Notes: generated from the letters alone by a model not told the origin. 64,000 bases of DNA from Pedobacter yonginensis (GCF_003173595.1 NZ_QGNZ01000001.1:1302001-1366000), one strand, 5' to 3'. Positions 18,250 through 29,485 are shown, counted from the first letter of the stretch. Numbers and translations: made by a program.

Positions 18250-19794
18250 ATGGCACATTCCTTATCCCTTTTAGGGTTGAAAAAGCATCTTAAAAAAGCC
18301 TTTTTTGAAATCAAAAATGAAAATCCAGAATTAATTAATCAGCTCATTGAAAGCAATTCTAGACGGAAATTTTTAAAAACAACAACACTCGCAATTTCAG
18401 GTATTGTAGTAGGTTCGTCGCTATCAAATTTTGCATGGGCCTCAAAAGATGAAAACAAATACGTTGCAATTTTAGGGGGCGGTATTGCAGGATTAACGGC
18501 AGCTTATGAACTTGAAAAATTAAATATACCTTACAAAATTTTTGAGGCAGATAATAGAGTTGGTGGCAGAATAAAAACGAAAAGAGACTTTGTTTTGGGC
18601 TTAACTACCGAGTGTGGTGGCGAATTTGTAGATACTACACATGAAGATTTACTCAGTTACTTGGAAGAATTTAACATTGAAAAAATTGATGTAAGAGTAG
18701 ATAAACTACTAAAGGACACTTTTTTTTACGATGGAAAAATATACTCGGATGGAGAAGTGGTAGCGGCTTACAAAAAAATTCTTCCGAAAATTATTAACGA
18801 TCAAATTCAATCTGAAAAGGACGAAAAATTTGCGGAAAAAATCGACTATACCTCTTTAGAGGTTTATTTGGCACAACTAAATGGTGATGAATGGTTTATT
18901 AAATGTTTGGAGAAAGCCTATGAAAGTGAGTATGGCGGAAATATTAGAGAACAATCGGCAACCAATTTCTTAAGTATGATGTTGCCCGAAGTAGGCAAAA
19001 ATTTTGAAGTTTTTGGTATCAGTGATGAAGTATTAAAAATTAAAGGTGGCACACAAACTTTGGTTGAGGCTTTTGAAAAAAGGGTCAAAAACATCAACCT
19101 CAACCATAAACTGAAAAAAATAAGTCAACCTAATCAAAATTATGTTTTAGAATTTGAAAATGGTACATCGGTAGAGGCCCCTTATGTACTCTGCACCATT
19201 GCTTTTTCGGTATTGAAAAATATTGAAATTGACATTAAAAACATGACCGATACTAAAAAAAGCTGTATTCAGGATTTAGGTTACGGAACAAATATCAAGT
19301 ATATTCAAAAATTTAACAACAAACCTTGGCGGCAAAACGGATATCAAGGATACTTGTTTAACAACGTAATTCACAATGGTTTTGATAGTAGTCAGTTGCA
19401 AAATGATACCATAAAAGAAAGCACTTATACCTTTTATTTTGGTGGTGACGATGCCATGAAATTTTGTAACAAAGAAAATTTCGAATCGCTTCGAACTAAA
19501 TATTTAGATTATTTCGATACCGTTTATAAAGGAGCTAAAGCCGAAGCTTCTTCTGAAGCGAACAATTACCTACTAATCGATTGGCCAAACAATCCCTTAA
19601 CAAAATGCAGTTATTCCTCATTTAAGCCAGGTCAATGGACACGCTATGGTGCGGAAGTTTCGAAACCCATTGGCAATTTGTTTTTTGCCGGCGAACATTG
19701 CTCTGATCAATTCCAAGGATTTATGAATGGTTCTATTCAAACCAGCAAAATTGCAGTTACAGCCATTATAAAAGCAATAAATAGTGATAGGTAA
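18250..19794 (+). CDS. Tat-exported FAD-dependent amine oxidase
   Basis: A 514-residue flavin amine oxidase. A twin-arginine signal lies at residues 37-66 (SRRKFLKTT, then a hydrophobic core ending near FAWAS), after an unusual 36-residue n-region. The FAD Rossmann motif GGGIAGLTAAYELE begins at 76, with RVGGRIKT after it and the C-terminal flavin contact FFAGEHCSDQFQGFMNGS. Relatives include monoamine, polyamine and tryptophan oxidases producing aldehyde, ammonia and peroxide. Export would place amine oxidation in the periplasm while the rest of the pathway is cytoplasmic. KatG, encoded about 7 kb away, could remove peroxide. Confidence 0.88.
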   Translation: MAHSLSLLGLKKHLKKAFFEIKNENPELINQLIESNSRRKFLKTTTLAISGIVVGSSLSNFAWASKDENKYVAILGGGIAGLTAAYELEKLNIPYKIFEADNRVGGRIKTKRDFVLGLTTECGGEFVDTTHEDLLSYLEEFNIEKIDVRVDKLLKDTFFYDGKIYSDGEVVAAYKKILPKIINDQIQSEKDEKFAEKIDYTSLEVYLAQLNGDEWFIKCLEKAYESEYGGNIREQSATNFLSMMLPEVGKNFEVFGISDEVLKIKGGTQTLVEAFEKRVKNINLNHKLKKISQPNQNYVLEFENGTSVEAPYVLCTIAFSVLKNIEIDIKNMTDTKKSCIQDLGYGTNIKYIQKFNNKPWRQNGYQGYLFNNVIHNGFDSSQLQNDTIKESTYTFYFGGDDAMKFCNKENFESLRTKYLDYFDTVYKGAKAEASSEANNYLLIDWPNNPLTKCSYSSFKPGQWTRYGAEVSKPIGNLFFAGEHCSDQFQGFMNGSIQTSKIAVTAIIKAINSDR

Positions 19795-19837
19795 TTATAA
19801 AATGTATCTACTATCAATCAACCACAAATGATAACTA

Positions 19838-21547
19838 ATGAAACTATTAGACTTTAGAAAAAAAAGCATCTCAACTTCGGATGGAGCAGATGATGGTCAT
19901 GAAAAAATGAACCGTACCTTAAGTGTTTTCGATCTTACACTTATGGGCGTTGCAGCAGTAATAGGTGCAGGAATTTTTTCCACAATTGGTGTAGCCTCTT
20001 TTAATGGTGGCCCTGGTGTATCCGTATTATTCATAATCATTGCTATTACCTGCGGTTTTTCGGCGCTATGTTATGCAGAGTTTGCCTCACGAGTACCGCA
20101 AAGTGGTTCGGCATATACCTACGCTTATGTGTCCTTTGGGGAAGTATTTGCATGGATAATTGGCTGGGCCCTAATTTTAGAATATGCCATTGGAAACATT
20201 GTTGTCGCTATTAGTTGGAGCGGCTATTTTAATAATTTGCTTAAAGGTGTAGGGTTAGAATTACCTTACTGGCTTTCTACTGGTTATTTTGCAGGTTTAG
20301 AAGATGTTGAAAGCATTACTAAACATGTAGCAAGCGGAGAAGTCTTAACCAGCCAAATGACTTATGTATTAAACGGTTTTAAAGAAGCACCCGACCTTTT
20401 TGGGCACAAACTATTAATAAATGTGCCTGCATTTTTAATTGTTGTACTCATTACTTGGGTAGCCTATATCGGAATGCAAGAAAGCAAAAAAGTATCAAAC
20501 GCAATGGTGATTTTAAAAATGCTGGTAATTGCTTTGGTAATTGGCGTAGGATTTTTCTATATCGATACAAACAATTGGCTTCCAATTGGGCAAAACGGTA
20601 CCCCTAGCTTTTTCCCTAACGGAATGGGAGGCGTTCTTATGGGAGTTTCGGCTGTGTTTTTTGCTTATATTGGTTTTGATGCAATTTCTACAACGGCAGA
20701 AGAATGTAAAAATCCACAACGCGATTTGCCAAGAGGAATGCTATATGCGTTACTAATTTGCACCGTTTTATATATTTTGATTTCCTTGGTTTTAACCGGT
20801 ATGGTAAGCTATAAGGAATTAAAGGTAGATGATCCATTAGCTTATGTTTTTGAAGCCGTTGGCCAAAATTGGATTGGTTATATTATTTCAGTTTCTGCAG
20901 TTATTGCAACAACTTCGGTTTTGTTGGTTTTTCAACTCGGACAACCAAGAATTTGGATGAGCATGGGCCGCGATGGCCTTTTACCTAAACGTTTTGCTAC
21001 CCTGCATCCTAAATATAAAACCCCCTCCTATTCTACAATAGTTACTGGAATATTGGTGGGAATTCCTACGCTTTTTATGCCATCCTCATTAGTAACAGAT
21101 TTAACAAGCATCGGAACGCTGTTTGCATTCGTATTAGTGTGCCTGGGTGTTTTAGCCTTGCCAAAAATTAAAAAGGAAGCAAGTAAATATTCCATTCCTT
21201 ATGTAAATTCTCGTTTTGTATTGCCAATTATTGTTGCTGTATTCTTATATGTTACTTGGGATAGATTAAAAGGTTCTGTTTTAAACATTGAAAACGAAAA
21301 TTTTCACGAAGTTTTGTTTTTGCTTTTCACAGGAACTTTGATCACATTTTCCATTTTCGCTTCAATAAGAAAGTTCAATGCAATACCCATTTTAGGTGCA
21401 CTTAGTTGCTTGTATTTAATGATTGAAATTCCTGCGTTGGGCTGGTTTGGTTTTTTTACATGGATGGCAATAGGTATAATAATCTATTTAAGTTATGGAA
21501 TAAAATATAGCAAATACAAAAAAAATAAAAGAAATGATTTCACTTAA
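19838..21547 (+). CDS. APC-superfamily amino acid/amine permease
   Basis: A 569-residue protein with 12-14 membrane segments. The start of helix 1 has VIGAGIFSTIGVAS, helix 3 region LILEYAIGNIVVAISWSGY, and YIGFDAISTTAEECKNPQRDLPRGM is the loop signature of cationic-type APC permeases (CAT/YhdG-like). It probably imports the amino acid or polyamine used by the cluster. Its 3' end overlaps the next aminotransferase by 14 bp, indicating coupling. Confidence 0.9.
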   Translation: MKLLDFRKKSISTSDGADDGHEKMNRTLSVFDLTLMGVAAVIGAGIFSTIGVASFNGGPGVSVLFIIIAITCGFSALCYAEFASRVPQSGSAYTYAYVSFGEVFAWIIGWALILEYAIGNIVVAISWSGYFNNLLKGVGLELPYWLSTGYFAGLEDVESITKHVASGEVLTSQMTYVLNGFKEAPDLFGHKLLINVPAFLIVVLITWVAYIGMQESKKVSNAMVILKMLVIALVIGVGFFYIDTNNWLPIGQNGTPSFFPNGMGGVLMGVSAVFFAYIGFDAISTTAEECKNPQRDLPRGMLYALLICTVLYILISLVLTGMVSYKELKVDDPLAYVFEAVGQNWIGYIISVSAVIATTSVLLVFQLGQPRIWMSMGRDGLLPKRFATLHPKYKTPSYSTIVTGILVGIPTLFMPSSLVTDLTSIGTLFAFVLVCLGVLALPKIKKEASKYSIPYVNSRFVLPIIVAVFLYVTWDRLKGSVLNIENENFHEVLFLLFTGTLITFSIFASIRKFNAIPILGALSCLYLMIEIPALGWFGFFTWMAIGIIIYLSYGIKYSKYKKNKRNDFT

Positions 21548-22859
21548 AACTCAAATTCCTGGACCAAAGTCTATTGAAATTTTAAACCGAAGAGCAAATG
21601 CGCTACCAAGTGGTTCTGCAAAAGCTACGGATATAGTCGTTCATTCTGCACAAGATGCGGTTGTTACCGATGTTGACGGAAATGTATTGCTCGACTTTGC
21701 AGGAGGAATAGGTATGCTAAACTTAGGCCACCGTCCAAAAGCTGTTATCGATGCCGTAAAAAATCAGCTCGATCATTATGTGCATTCTTGTAATATTGTT
21801 ACCACTATTGAACCCTATGTAGCCCTAGCCGAAATGCTAAACAGCCTTTGTCCTGGAGATTTTTTAAAAAAAACACTAGTGGCAAATTCCGGTACCGAAG
21901 CTGTAGAAAATGCCGTTAATATTGCAAAATATCATACCGGCCGCAATGCTGTTATTTGTTTTGAAGGAGCCTATCATGGCAGAAGCACATTAACACTTTC
22001 ATTAACAAGCAAATACGGTTTGTTTAAACGAGGTTTTGGTTCTTTTGTTTCCGATATTTACCGACTTCCTTTTCCAAACATCTACCGTCGCCCAGAACAA
22101 ATGACGGAAGACGAATTTATCGATTATTCCATTAGCCAACTGCACAATGCCTTAATTACACAAGTAGATCCTTCGGCAGTTGCAGCCATTATTATTGAAC
22201 CCGTTTTAGGTGAGGGCGGATTTATTCCTGTTCCTAAAAAGTTCTTAGAAGCGCTTAGAACCATTTGCGATACCCATGGGATAGTTTTTATTGCCGATGA
22301 AATTCAGGCCGGTGCGGGTAGAACAGGGAAATTTTTATCCATTGAACACAGTGGTGTAGTACCCGATTTGGTGTGTATGGCAAAATCTATTGGATCGGGT
22401 TTTCAAATTAGCGCCGTTACAGGAAAAGCCGAAATTATGGACAAACCCCATTTGGGTGGCTTAGGCGGTACTTATGGCGGGTCGCCTGTGGCATGCGTAG
22501 CGGCTATCGAAACCATTAAACAATTAACCTCGAAAGATTTTTTAAATAAGGCAACTCAAATGGGCGAAGTCATTTCTTCAACCTTGAATAATTGGGCAAC
22601 TAAATACGAAAAGATTGGCGATGTGAGAGGCATTGGCGCGATGCAAATTATAGAATTTGTAAAAGATAAAAATACTAAAGAACCCGATCCCGATTTTACT
22701 TTAGCTGTAATTAAAGAAGCGGTTGCAAATGGTGTCATTCTTATTCGTGCAGGAGTTTACAGCAATTGCATTCGTCTTTTACCTCCAATTGTAATGACAA
22801 ACGAACAACTGGTGGAAGGCTTGCAAGTAATTCAAAATGCGATTAAAAAGCTCTCTTAA
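21534..22859 (+). CDS. Class III PLP aminotransferase (4-aminobutyrate aminotransferase-like)
   Basis: A 441-residue enzyme, paralogous to that at 11718-13028. Motifs: FEGAYHGRSTLTLSLTSKYG, IADEIQAGAGRTGKF and PLP lysine K284 in MAKSIGSGFQ. It resembles GabT more closely than the first paralogue in the sequence around HRPKAVIDAVKNQLDHYVHSC. Two different class III aminotransferases plus two aldehyde dehydrogenases give the exact enzyme set for diamine to GABA to succinate. It overlaps the permease gene by 14 bp. Confidence 0.9.
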   Translation: MISLKTQIPGPKSIEILNRRANALPSGSAKATDIVVHSAQDAVVTDVDGNVLLDFAGGIGMLNLGHRPKAVIDAVKNQLDHYVHSCNIVTTIEPYVALAEMLNSLCPGDFLKKTLVANSGTEAVENAVNIAKYHTGRNAVICFEGAYHGRSTLTLSLTSKYGLFKRGFGSFVSDIYRLPFPNIYRRPEQMTEDEFIDYSISQLHNALITQVDPSAVAAIIIEPVLGEGGFIPVPKKFLEALRTICDTHGIVFIADEIQAGAGRTGKFLSIEHSGVVPDLVCMAKSIGSGFQISAVTGKAEIMDKPHLGGLGGTYGGSPVACVAAIETIKQLTSKDFLNKATQMGEVISSTLNNWATKYEKIGDVRGIGAMQIIEFVKDKNTKEPDPDFTLAVIKEAVANGVILIRAGVYSNCIRLLPPIVMTNEQLVEGLQVIQNAIKKLS

Positions 22860-22983
22860 TTTTTTTACGAATAACCAGCTTAAAGCGCAATGTAACCGAG
22901 ATAAATAGCTCGAAATCGCAGCGAATACATCAATTCTTTGCCCGAGATTAATTTCTAATCGCTCAAGTACCAGAAAAAATTAA

Positions 22984-24519
22984 ATGCAAACACTCTATTT
23001 TAACGGATCCATTTTCACCAATTCGCAACCAGAATGGATTAACAATTTTGTGGTAGAAAACACAAATATTTCTGAAATCAATATTGAAAACATTGATTTT
23101 TCAAATTATGATCAGGTTGTTGATTTAAACGGAAAATTTGTTTTCCCTGGCTTTTGCGATGAACATATTCATATCTGGAAGGTCGGTAACCTGCTTACCT
23201 ATATGCTCGATGTTAGAGGAGTGCAATCCATAAAGGAAATGCTCTCTAAAATTCAGAATTTCATTACTGAAAACCCAAACAACCAGTGGTATATCGTAAG
23301 GGGTTTTAACGAAGTTTCTTTTGAAGACAAAAGATTACCTACCGCAGAGGATTTAAACCAGTTGCAAACCGAAAAGCCTGTTTTTGTAATTCGTAGCTGT
23401 GCGCACATTGGCATTGCGAACACCAAAGCTATGGAAGTAGCCGGAATTTTTAAACAAAATAATATTGTACCCTCGGGTGGCGAAATGCGTTTGAATTCCG
23501 AAGGCAAACCAAACGGAATTTTTACAGAAACCGCTTTGGGTTTAATTACAAATCATTTTCCAAAATATACATACAACGAATACAAAAGTATGATTTTGAA
23601 AGCACAAGATTTGTTGTTAAGCTACGGAATTACTGCCGCAACCGATCCTGCTGTACATCCAGAACTTTTGGAAGCATATCATAAAATGAACCAAGAAGGA
23701 TTGCTTAAGATTAGAATTAATGCGATCGCCATTAGGCTTCCCGACGGGCAAAACGAAGCATTGCCATTGCCTCAAAAATTCAAATCGGATTTTTTAATTG
23801 TAGATACGGTAAAATTCTTTTCAGATGGTGGATTAAGTGGCAAAACCGCAGCCATGACCAAACCATATCGAAATTCGGATTACTGCGGGGTGCTGCGCCT
23901 TGATTTTGAAACCTTTTATCCGCTTGCAAAAGAATCTATCGATGCGGGTTTTAAAATTGCAACCCATGCCATTGGCGACAAAGCCGTTAACATTTGTTTA
24001 GATGTATATGAAGCTATTCAGGGCGAAAACAAAGTGCCAAATAGAATTGAACACTTAGGTTTTTTGTCAGAAAAAAACGCAGAACAAATGAAAAAGCTCG
24101 GTACAGTTGCCGTTATGCAACCCGTCTTTATTAATGAATTAGGAGAAAATTTTATTGACGCTCTGGATCAAGATCGACTAAATTTTATATATCCCATAAA
24201 AAAAGTTATTGATCATGCAATTCCTTTAGCCTTTTCTACCGACGGCCCCGTGGTAAAACAATTAGATCCTTTTGTTGGAATAAATTCGGCTTGTAATCGA
24301 ATTTCATCAAAAAACAATAACATCGGCAAAGACCAAGAAATTGATCGAAAAAGTGCCGTTACGGCCTATTTTTCTAACGAAATATTAAATAGAAATTTTA
24401 AAAATTCGAAAATAGAACCCGGTTACCATGCCGATTTCAACATTTTTGAAACCAATATCTTTCATCAAGATAGCAAGCTCACACAAACTTGTATTAACGG
24501 AAAACCAAACAATTATTAA
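22984..24519 (+). CDS. YtcJ-like metal-dependent amidohydrolase
   Basis: A 511-residue amidohydrolase-3 protein. The metal-binding HxH is H61/H63 in CDEHIHIW, with later THAIGDKAVN and STDGPVV supplying further ligands. The nearest named relatives are N-substituted formamide deformylase and imidazolonepropionase-like hydrolases. It may remove an acyl group from an N-acylated amine, which would fit with the GNAT gene, but this is inference. The outer-membrane protein gene begins 1 nt after its stop. Confidence 0.87.
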   Translation: MQTLYFNGSIFTNSQPEWINNFVVENTNISEINIENIDFSNYDQVVDLNGKFVFPGFCDEHIHIWKVGNLLTYMLDVRGVQSIKEMLSKIQNFITENPNNQWYIVRGFNEVSFEDKRLPTAEDLNQLQTEKPVFVIRSCAHIGIANTKAMEVAGIFKQNNIVPSGGEMRLNSEGKPNGIFTETALGLITNHFPKYTYNEYKSMILKAQDLLLSYGITAATDPAVHPELLEAYHKMNQEGLLKIRINAIAIRLPDGQNEALPLPQKFKSDFLIVDTVKFFSDGGLSGKTAAMTKPYRNSDYCGVLRLDFETFYPLAKESIDAGFKIATHAIGDKAVNICLDVYEAIQGENKVPNRIEHLGFLSEKNAEQMKKLGTVAVMQPVFINELGENFIDALDQDRLNFIYPIKKVIDHAIPLAFSTDGPVVKQLDPFVGINSACNRISSKNNNIGKDQEIDRKSAVTAYFSNEILNRNFKNSKIEPGYHADFNIFETNIFHQDSKLTQTCINGKPNNY

Positions 24520-24520
24520 A

Positions 24521-25396
24521 ATGAATAAAACACTATTTATTGTTGCACTAACTTTACTAAGTTATCAAATTTGTTTTTCACAGGAAAAAACAACCGATTC
24601 AACAGCAACTGAATCAGTAAAAGGAACGTGGGATTTAAACCTCGATTTAGCTTCTCGATATATTTGGCGAGGCCAAGCATGGGGAGGCAATTATCCTGTA
24701 GCACAACTGTATGGAACCTACAATTTAACGGAAAAATTATCCTTAGGTTTTTGGGCAACGCATAACTTTCAAAAACAAAGTTTTGAAGAAAACGATTTTG
24801 GCGCCGAATATAGAGGCTATCAGGAAATCGATCTTGTTGCAAATTATGCATTTACAAATTACTTAACTACTTCACTTCAATATTATTATTGGCCAACAAC
24901 TGAAAAAGTTGAAGGTGTTTCAAACAAATTATTCGATTTCGGAAATACAGGTGTAAGCACATTAGATTTAATGTTAATGTTCGATTTTTCTGAATATAAA
25001 CTTCCACTATGGTTTACTTGGAGTACATTTATTGCAGGAAACGATTACAGATATAAAGATGAATTTGACGAAAAAGGCAAACAAAATTTCACCAGTTATG
25101 CCGAAGTAGGATATAATTTCGATTTACCTGCGAGCATTAAATTATCACCAGTTGTAGGAGCGGTATTTAATAACAAAGCTGCTTATTATACTTATGGTGA
25201 TCCCGATAAAATTTCGTTTGTAAATATCGGTGCAAAAGCCTCGAAAGAGTTTAAGCTTTCCAAAAAATCAACGATGCCAATTTGGGTTTCCTATACACAT
25301 AATGGAGCTTCACGCCAATTTGCAGTGCCAGAAACTACTAGATCAATAAAATCAAATTACGTTGTTTTTGGAGCAACTTTCAATTTAACCAATTAA
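24521..25396 (+). CDS. Outer-membrane protein of the amine cluster, function unknown
   Basis: A 291-residue protein with a signal peptide (MNKTLFIVALTLLSYQICFSQ) and many alternating aromatic beta strands, for example DLNLDLASRYIWRGQAWGG, ending in NYVVFGATFNLTN. The ATG at 24521 lies 1 nt after the amidohydrolase stop; the longer frame from 24428 overlaps that gene and is rejected. The pattern of an N-terminal SRYxWRG strand resembles uncharacterised barrel proteins of the TorF/DUF-type family. A role as the cluster's outer-membrane channel or chemical receptor is plausible. Confidence 0.8.
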   Translation: MNKTLFIVALTLLSYQICFSQEKTTDSTATESVKGTWDLNLDLASRYIWRGQAWGGNYPVAQLYGTYNLTEKLSLGFWATHNFQKQSFEENDFGAEYRGYQEIDLVANYAFTNYLTTSLQYYYWPTTEKVEGVSNKLFDFGNTGVSTLDLMLMFDFSEYKLPLWFTWSTFIAGNDYRYKDEFDEKGKQNFTSYAEVGYNFDLPASIKLSPVVGAVFNNKAAYYTYGDPDKISFVNIGAKASKEFKLSKKSTMPIWVSYTHNGASRQFAVPETTRSIKSNYVVFGATFNLTN

Positions 25397-25644
25397 TCTG
25401 CGTTCGGGATCACAAGAATATCTTTTAAAAACTGGCTGATACCTTAAAATAAATTCAGGACGATATTTTAAAACCATCTTTTAAAATTCGTCTGTCCTGC
25501 TGAATTTATCGCAGCATTTTAATGGTTAATGAACTGCTTGATCTTTCTCCCTTTGGATTGAAAGCGAACTCGTTTTGATTAAAATAAGATTGTACAAAAA
25601 AGTGGCCCTAAATTTATTTTTACGGCCACTTTTTTAAATTTACA
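25397..25644. other. Intergenic region after the amine cluster
   Basis: No gene seen. The stretch around 25600-25637 contains aaaaaagtggccctaaa and ggccactttttta, an imperfect inverted repeat (AAAAAGTGGCC/GGCCACTTTTT at about 25598-25635) followed by T residues, which could end transcription of the amine cluster. Confidence 0.4.
25598..25636. terminator. Likely rho-independent terminator after the amine cluster
   Basis: AAAAAGTGGCC and GGCCACTTTTTT form a perfect 11-bp stem with a loop of about 14 nt; the right arm runs into T residues on the plus strand and the left arm is preceded by A residues, so it could act in both directions. It is about 200 bp beyond the last cluster gene. Confidence 0.6.
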
Positions 25645-25822
25645 CGAGGGTATATCATAGTTCAATTTAGGCATGTACTCGCCACATAATATTTTGCAAC
25701 AAATAGCCCAATTGATTTTCAATTTAAATTTGTGTGTGAATTTTGCATCGCTACTTTTGTGTTCTCTTGGGTGTTTTATGGTTCAAAATAAAATTTTGTC
25801 TGCCACACTTACTTTTGGTTGT
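25645..25822. repeat. Dispersed intergenic repeat, copy 3 (about 178 bp)
   Basis: Third copy of the repeat found at 7681-7851 and 8131-8305, same orientation. Shared blocks include ataatattttgcaac, gcccaattgattttcaat, gtgtgaattttgcatcgctac and ttttgtctgccacact. Copies 2 and 3 share features absent from copy 1 (aattgatttt), so they are closer to each other although 17 kb apart. Confidence 0.7.
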
Positions 25823-25843
25823 GATATGGCCTCGACGGATTGT

Positions 25844-26515
25844 TTATTCAGTATGACGGATGGTGTATTCCACAATGAGTTTATTATGCACATTACATAC
25901 ACCAGGAGCATTCCAAGCAATCCGTTCGGCTGTATCTCGTTGATAAAGTGAATGTACCTTTCCCATCAGCGTAACTTGGTTATTGAGAACAGAAACCTCA
26001 ATTTCCTCATCATCTATGGCCCAGCTTCTTAAAAGTGCATTTTCGATTTCGGCTTTCTCAACATCATCTTCACTTTCAGAACGAATGCTTATGTTATTGG
26101 TAATCATCCTTACACCCGCCAGGTGGTGAATGGAACGCTCTGCCTCCTCTTTTTGGGCAAACCAATTTACTTTCCCATTTAAGGTAACGTAGCCATTCTC
26201 AACCAGAACGTTTATGCTATCTTTAATCAAGTTGGGACAAAATCGTAAGGCACTTAACACCTCTGCAGCTAGTGCTTCGTCTGTCTTCGCATCTTCATCG
26301 CCGAATTTCACGTCGATTTTTTCCGCTACCGCAAGTACCCCCGGTACTTTAGCTGCCACATATTCGGCTGTTCTTTTCTTCACATAACTATCAACCATAC
26401 CAGATAAGGTTACGATACCTTCATTTGCTACTACTTCGATCTTTACGGCATAAAGTAGTGGCTCAGTTCTTAAAGCCTTCAGCACTTCATTTTTAAGGGT
26501 TTCATTGTGTGTCAT
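25844..26515 (-). CDS. Three-BON-domain stress protein
   Basis: A 223-residue protein made of three consecutive BON domains (about 5-72, 80-145, 155-222), each with the glycine-containing pattern seen in GIVTLSGMVDSYVKK, GYVTLNGKVNWFAQK and NQVTLMGKVHSLYQR. No signal peptide is present in the form starting at the ATG 26515 (MTHNETLK), preferred to the frame start at 26560. BON domains bind phospholipid or act as structural modules in OsmY-like stress proteins; cytoplasmic three-BON proteins often sit beside usp-type genes. A CRP/FNR-spaced palindrome lies at 26640-26655. Confidence 0.88.
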   Translation of the reverse strand: MTHNETLKNEVLKALRTEPLLYAVKIEVVANEGIVTLSGMVDSYVKKRTAEYVAAKVPGVLAVAEKIDVKFGDEDAKTDEALAAEVLSALRFCPNLIKDSINVLVENGYVTLNGKVNWFAQKEEAERSIHHLAGVRMITNNISIRSESEDDVEKAEIENALLRSWAIDDEEIEVSVLNNQVTLMGKVHSLYQRDTAERIAWNAPGVCNVHNKLIVEYTIRHTE

Positions 26516-26639
26516 CTGCTGTTGAATTATATCTGGTAAATAAACTTGCCGAAATAGCATATTGCTTGCTTCGCTAGCGCTTAAGAACGCTTGGAGTGTT
26601 AGTCATCCGTTAAAGGTCTCCCATTTCTTTTTCTATACA

Positions 26640-26655
26640 AATGATTTAAGTCATT
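26640..26655. promoter_or_regulatory. CRP/FNR-type palindrome upstream of the BON gene
   Basis: AATGATTTAAGTCATT is a perfect palindrome with arms AATGA/TCATT around a 6-nt centre, the same geometry as the site at 7641-7656 upstream of usp. Its centre is about 130 nt upstream of the BON start. Shared regulation is inference. Confidence 0.4.
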
Positions 26656-26802
26656 CAAGATTAAGATATTCATCAACGGCTTTCTGGAGGTGCAGATTAA
26701 AAATCCTCCGTTCCAAAATCTGGATTCAAATTTCAACAATTTACGCAGTTTTCCTTTCCTGACACAGCTAATTTTCCATAAACCACCAAAGTTGTATAGA
26801 TA

Positions 26803-26838
26803 AATCGTACGGTACCAAATGCTTAATACCGTACGATT
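26803..26838. terminator. Perfect 12-bp hairpin downstream of katG and upstream of the BON gene
   Basis: AATCGTACGGTA at 26803-26814 pairs perfectly with TACCGTACGATT at 26827-26838 around a 12-nt loop. It lies 70-105 bp past the katG stop. A strong run of T is absent on either strand, so a classical intrinsic terminator is uncertain; mRNA end protection or a protein-binding site are alternatives. Confidence 0.45.
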
Positions 26839-26868
26839 ATTTTGGAAGCGATTAACCTAGCTGCCTTA

Positions 26869-26894
26869 CTTGGTTGGATTATTCACCAACCAAG
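26869..26894. terminator. Second hairpin directly after katG
   Basis: CTTGGTTGG at 26869-26877 and CCAACCAAG at 26886-26894 form a perfect 9-bp stem with an 8-nt loop, starting 13 bp beyond the katG stop. No T-run follows. Together with 26803-26838 it makes a tandem hairpin 3' end for the katG transcript. Confidence 0.45.
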
Positions 26895-26907
26895 CATGAG
26901 CAACTAT

Positions 26908-29250
<2,343 letters not shown>

Positions 29251-29324
29251 ATCATAAAACTTGATAAGCTTATAGCTAAAATCTATTGTGCACCTCTAGA
29301 GAGAGCTGACTCATTCAACAATCG

Positions 29325-29418
29325 TCCTTTCGACCGCAGTGGAGAAATCTTTTAAATGTGTTTTTGCTATTGGGTTCAAGGATCTCTCCATTCCGCTGCG
29401 CTCCAGTCGTGATGACGG
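29325..29418. repeat. Palindromic REP-like element (copy A)
   Basis: Left arm tttcgaccgcagtggagaaat and right arm ending ctccagtcgtgatgacgg are imperfect inverted arms around a variable middle. Related copies are at 56007-56092, 56164-56199 (half) and 56837-56925. All are intergenic. This is the type of short palindromic element scattered in many Bacteroidetes genomes. Confidence 0.7.
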
Positions 29419-29485
29419 TTAAAGGAGATGCGCTCCAGTGACAGTTACATAAGATGCGCTTTTCACGACTTGACAGATTTTACAA

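Noticed and set aside
24428..24520. Longer start for the outer-membrane protein
   Set aside because: The extension overlaps the end of the amidohydrolase gene; the ATG at 24521 gives a proper signal peptide.
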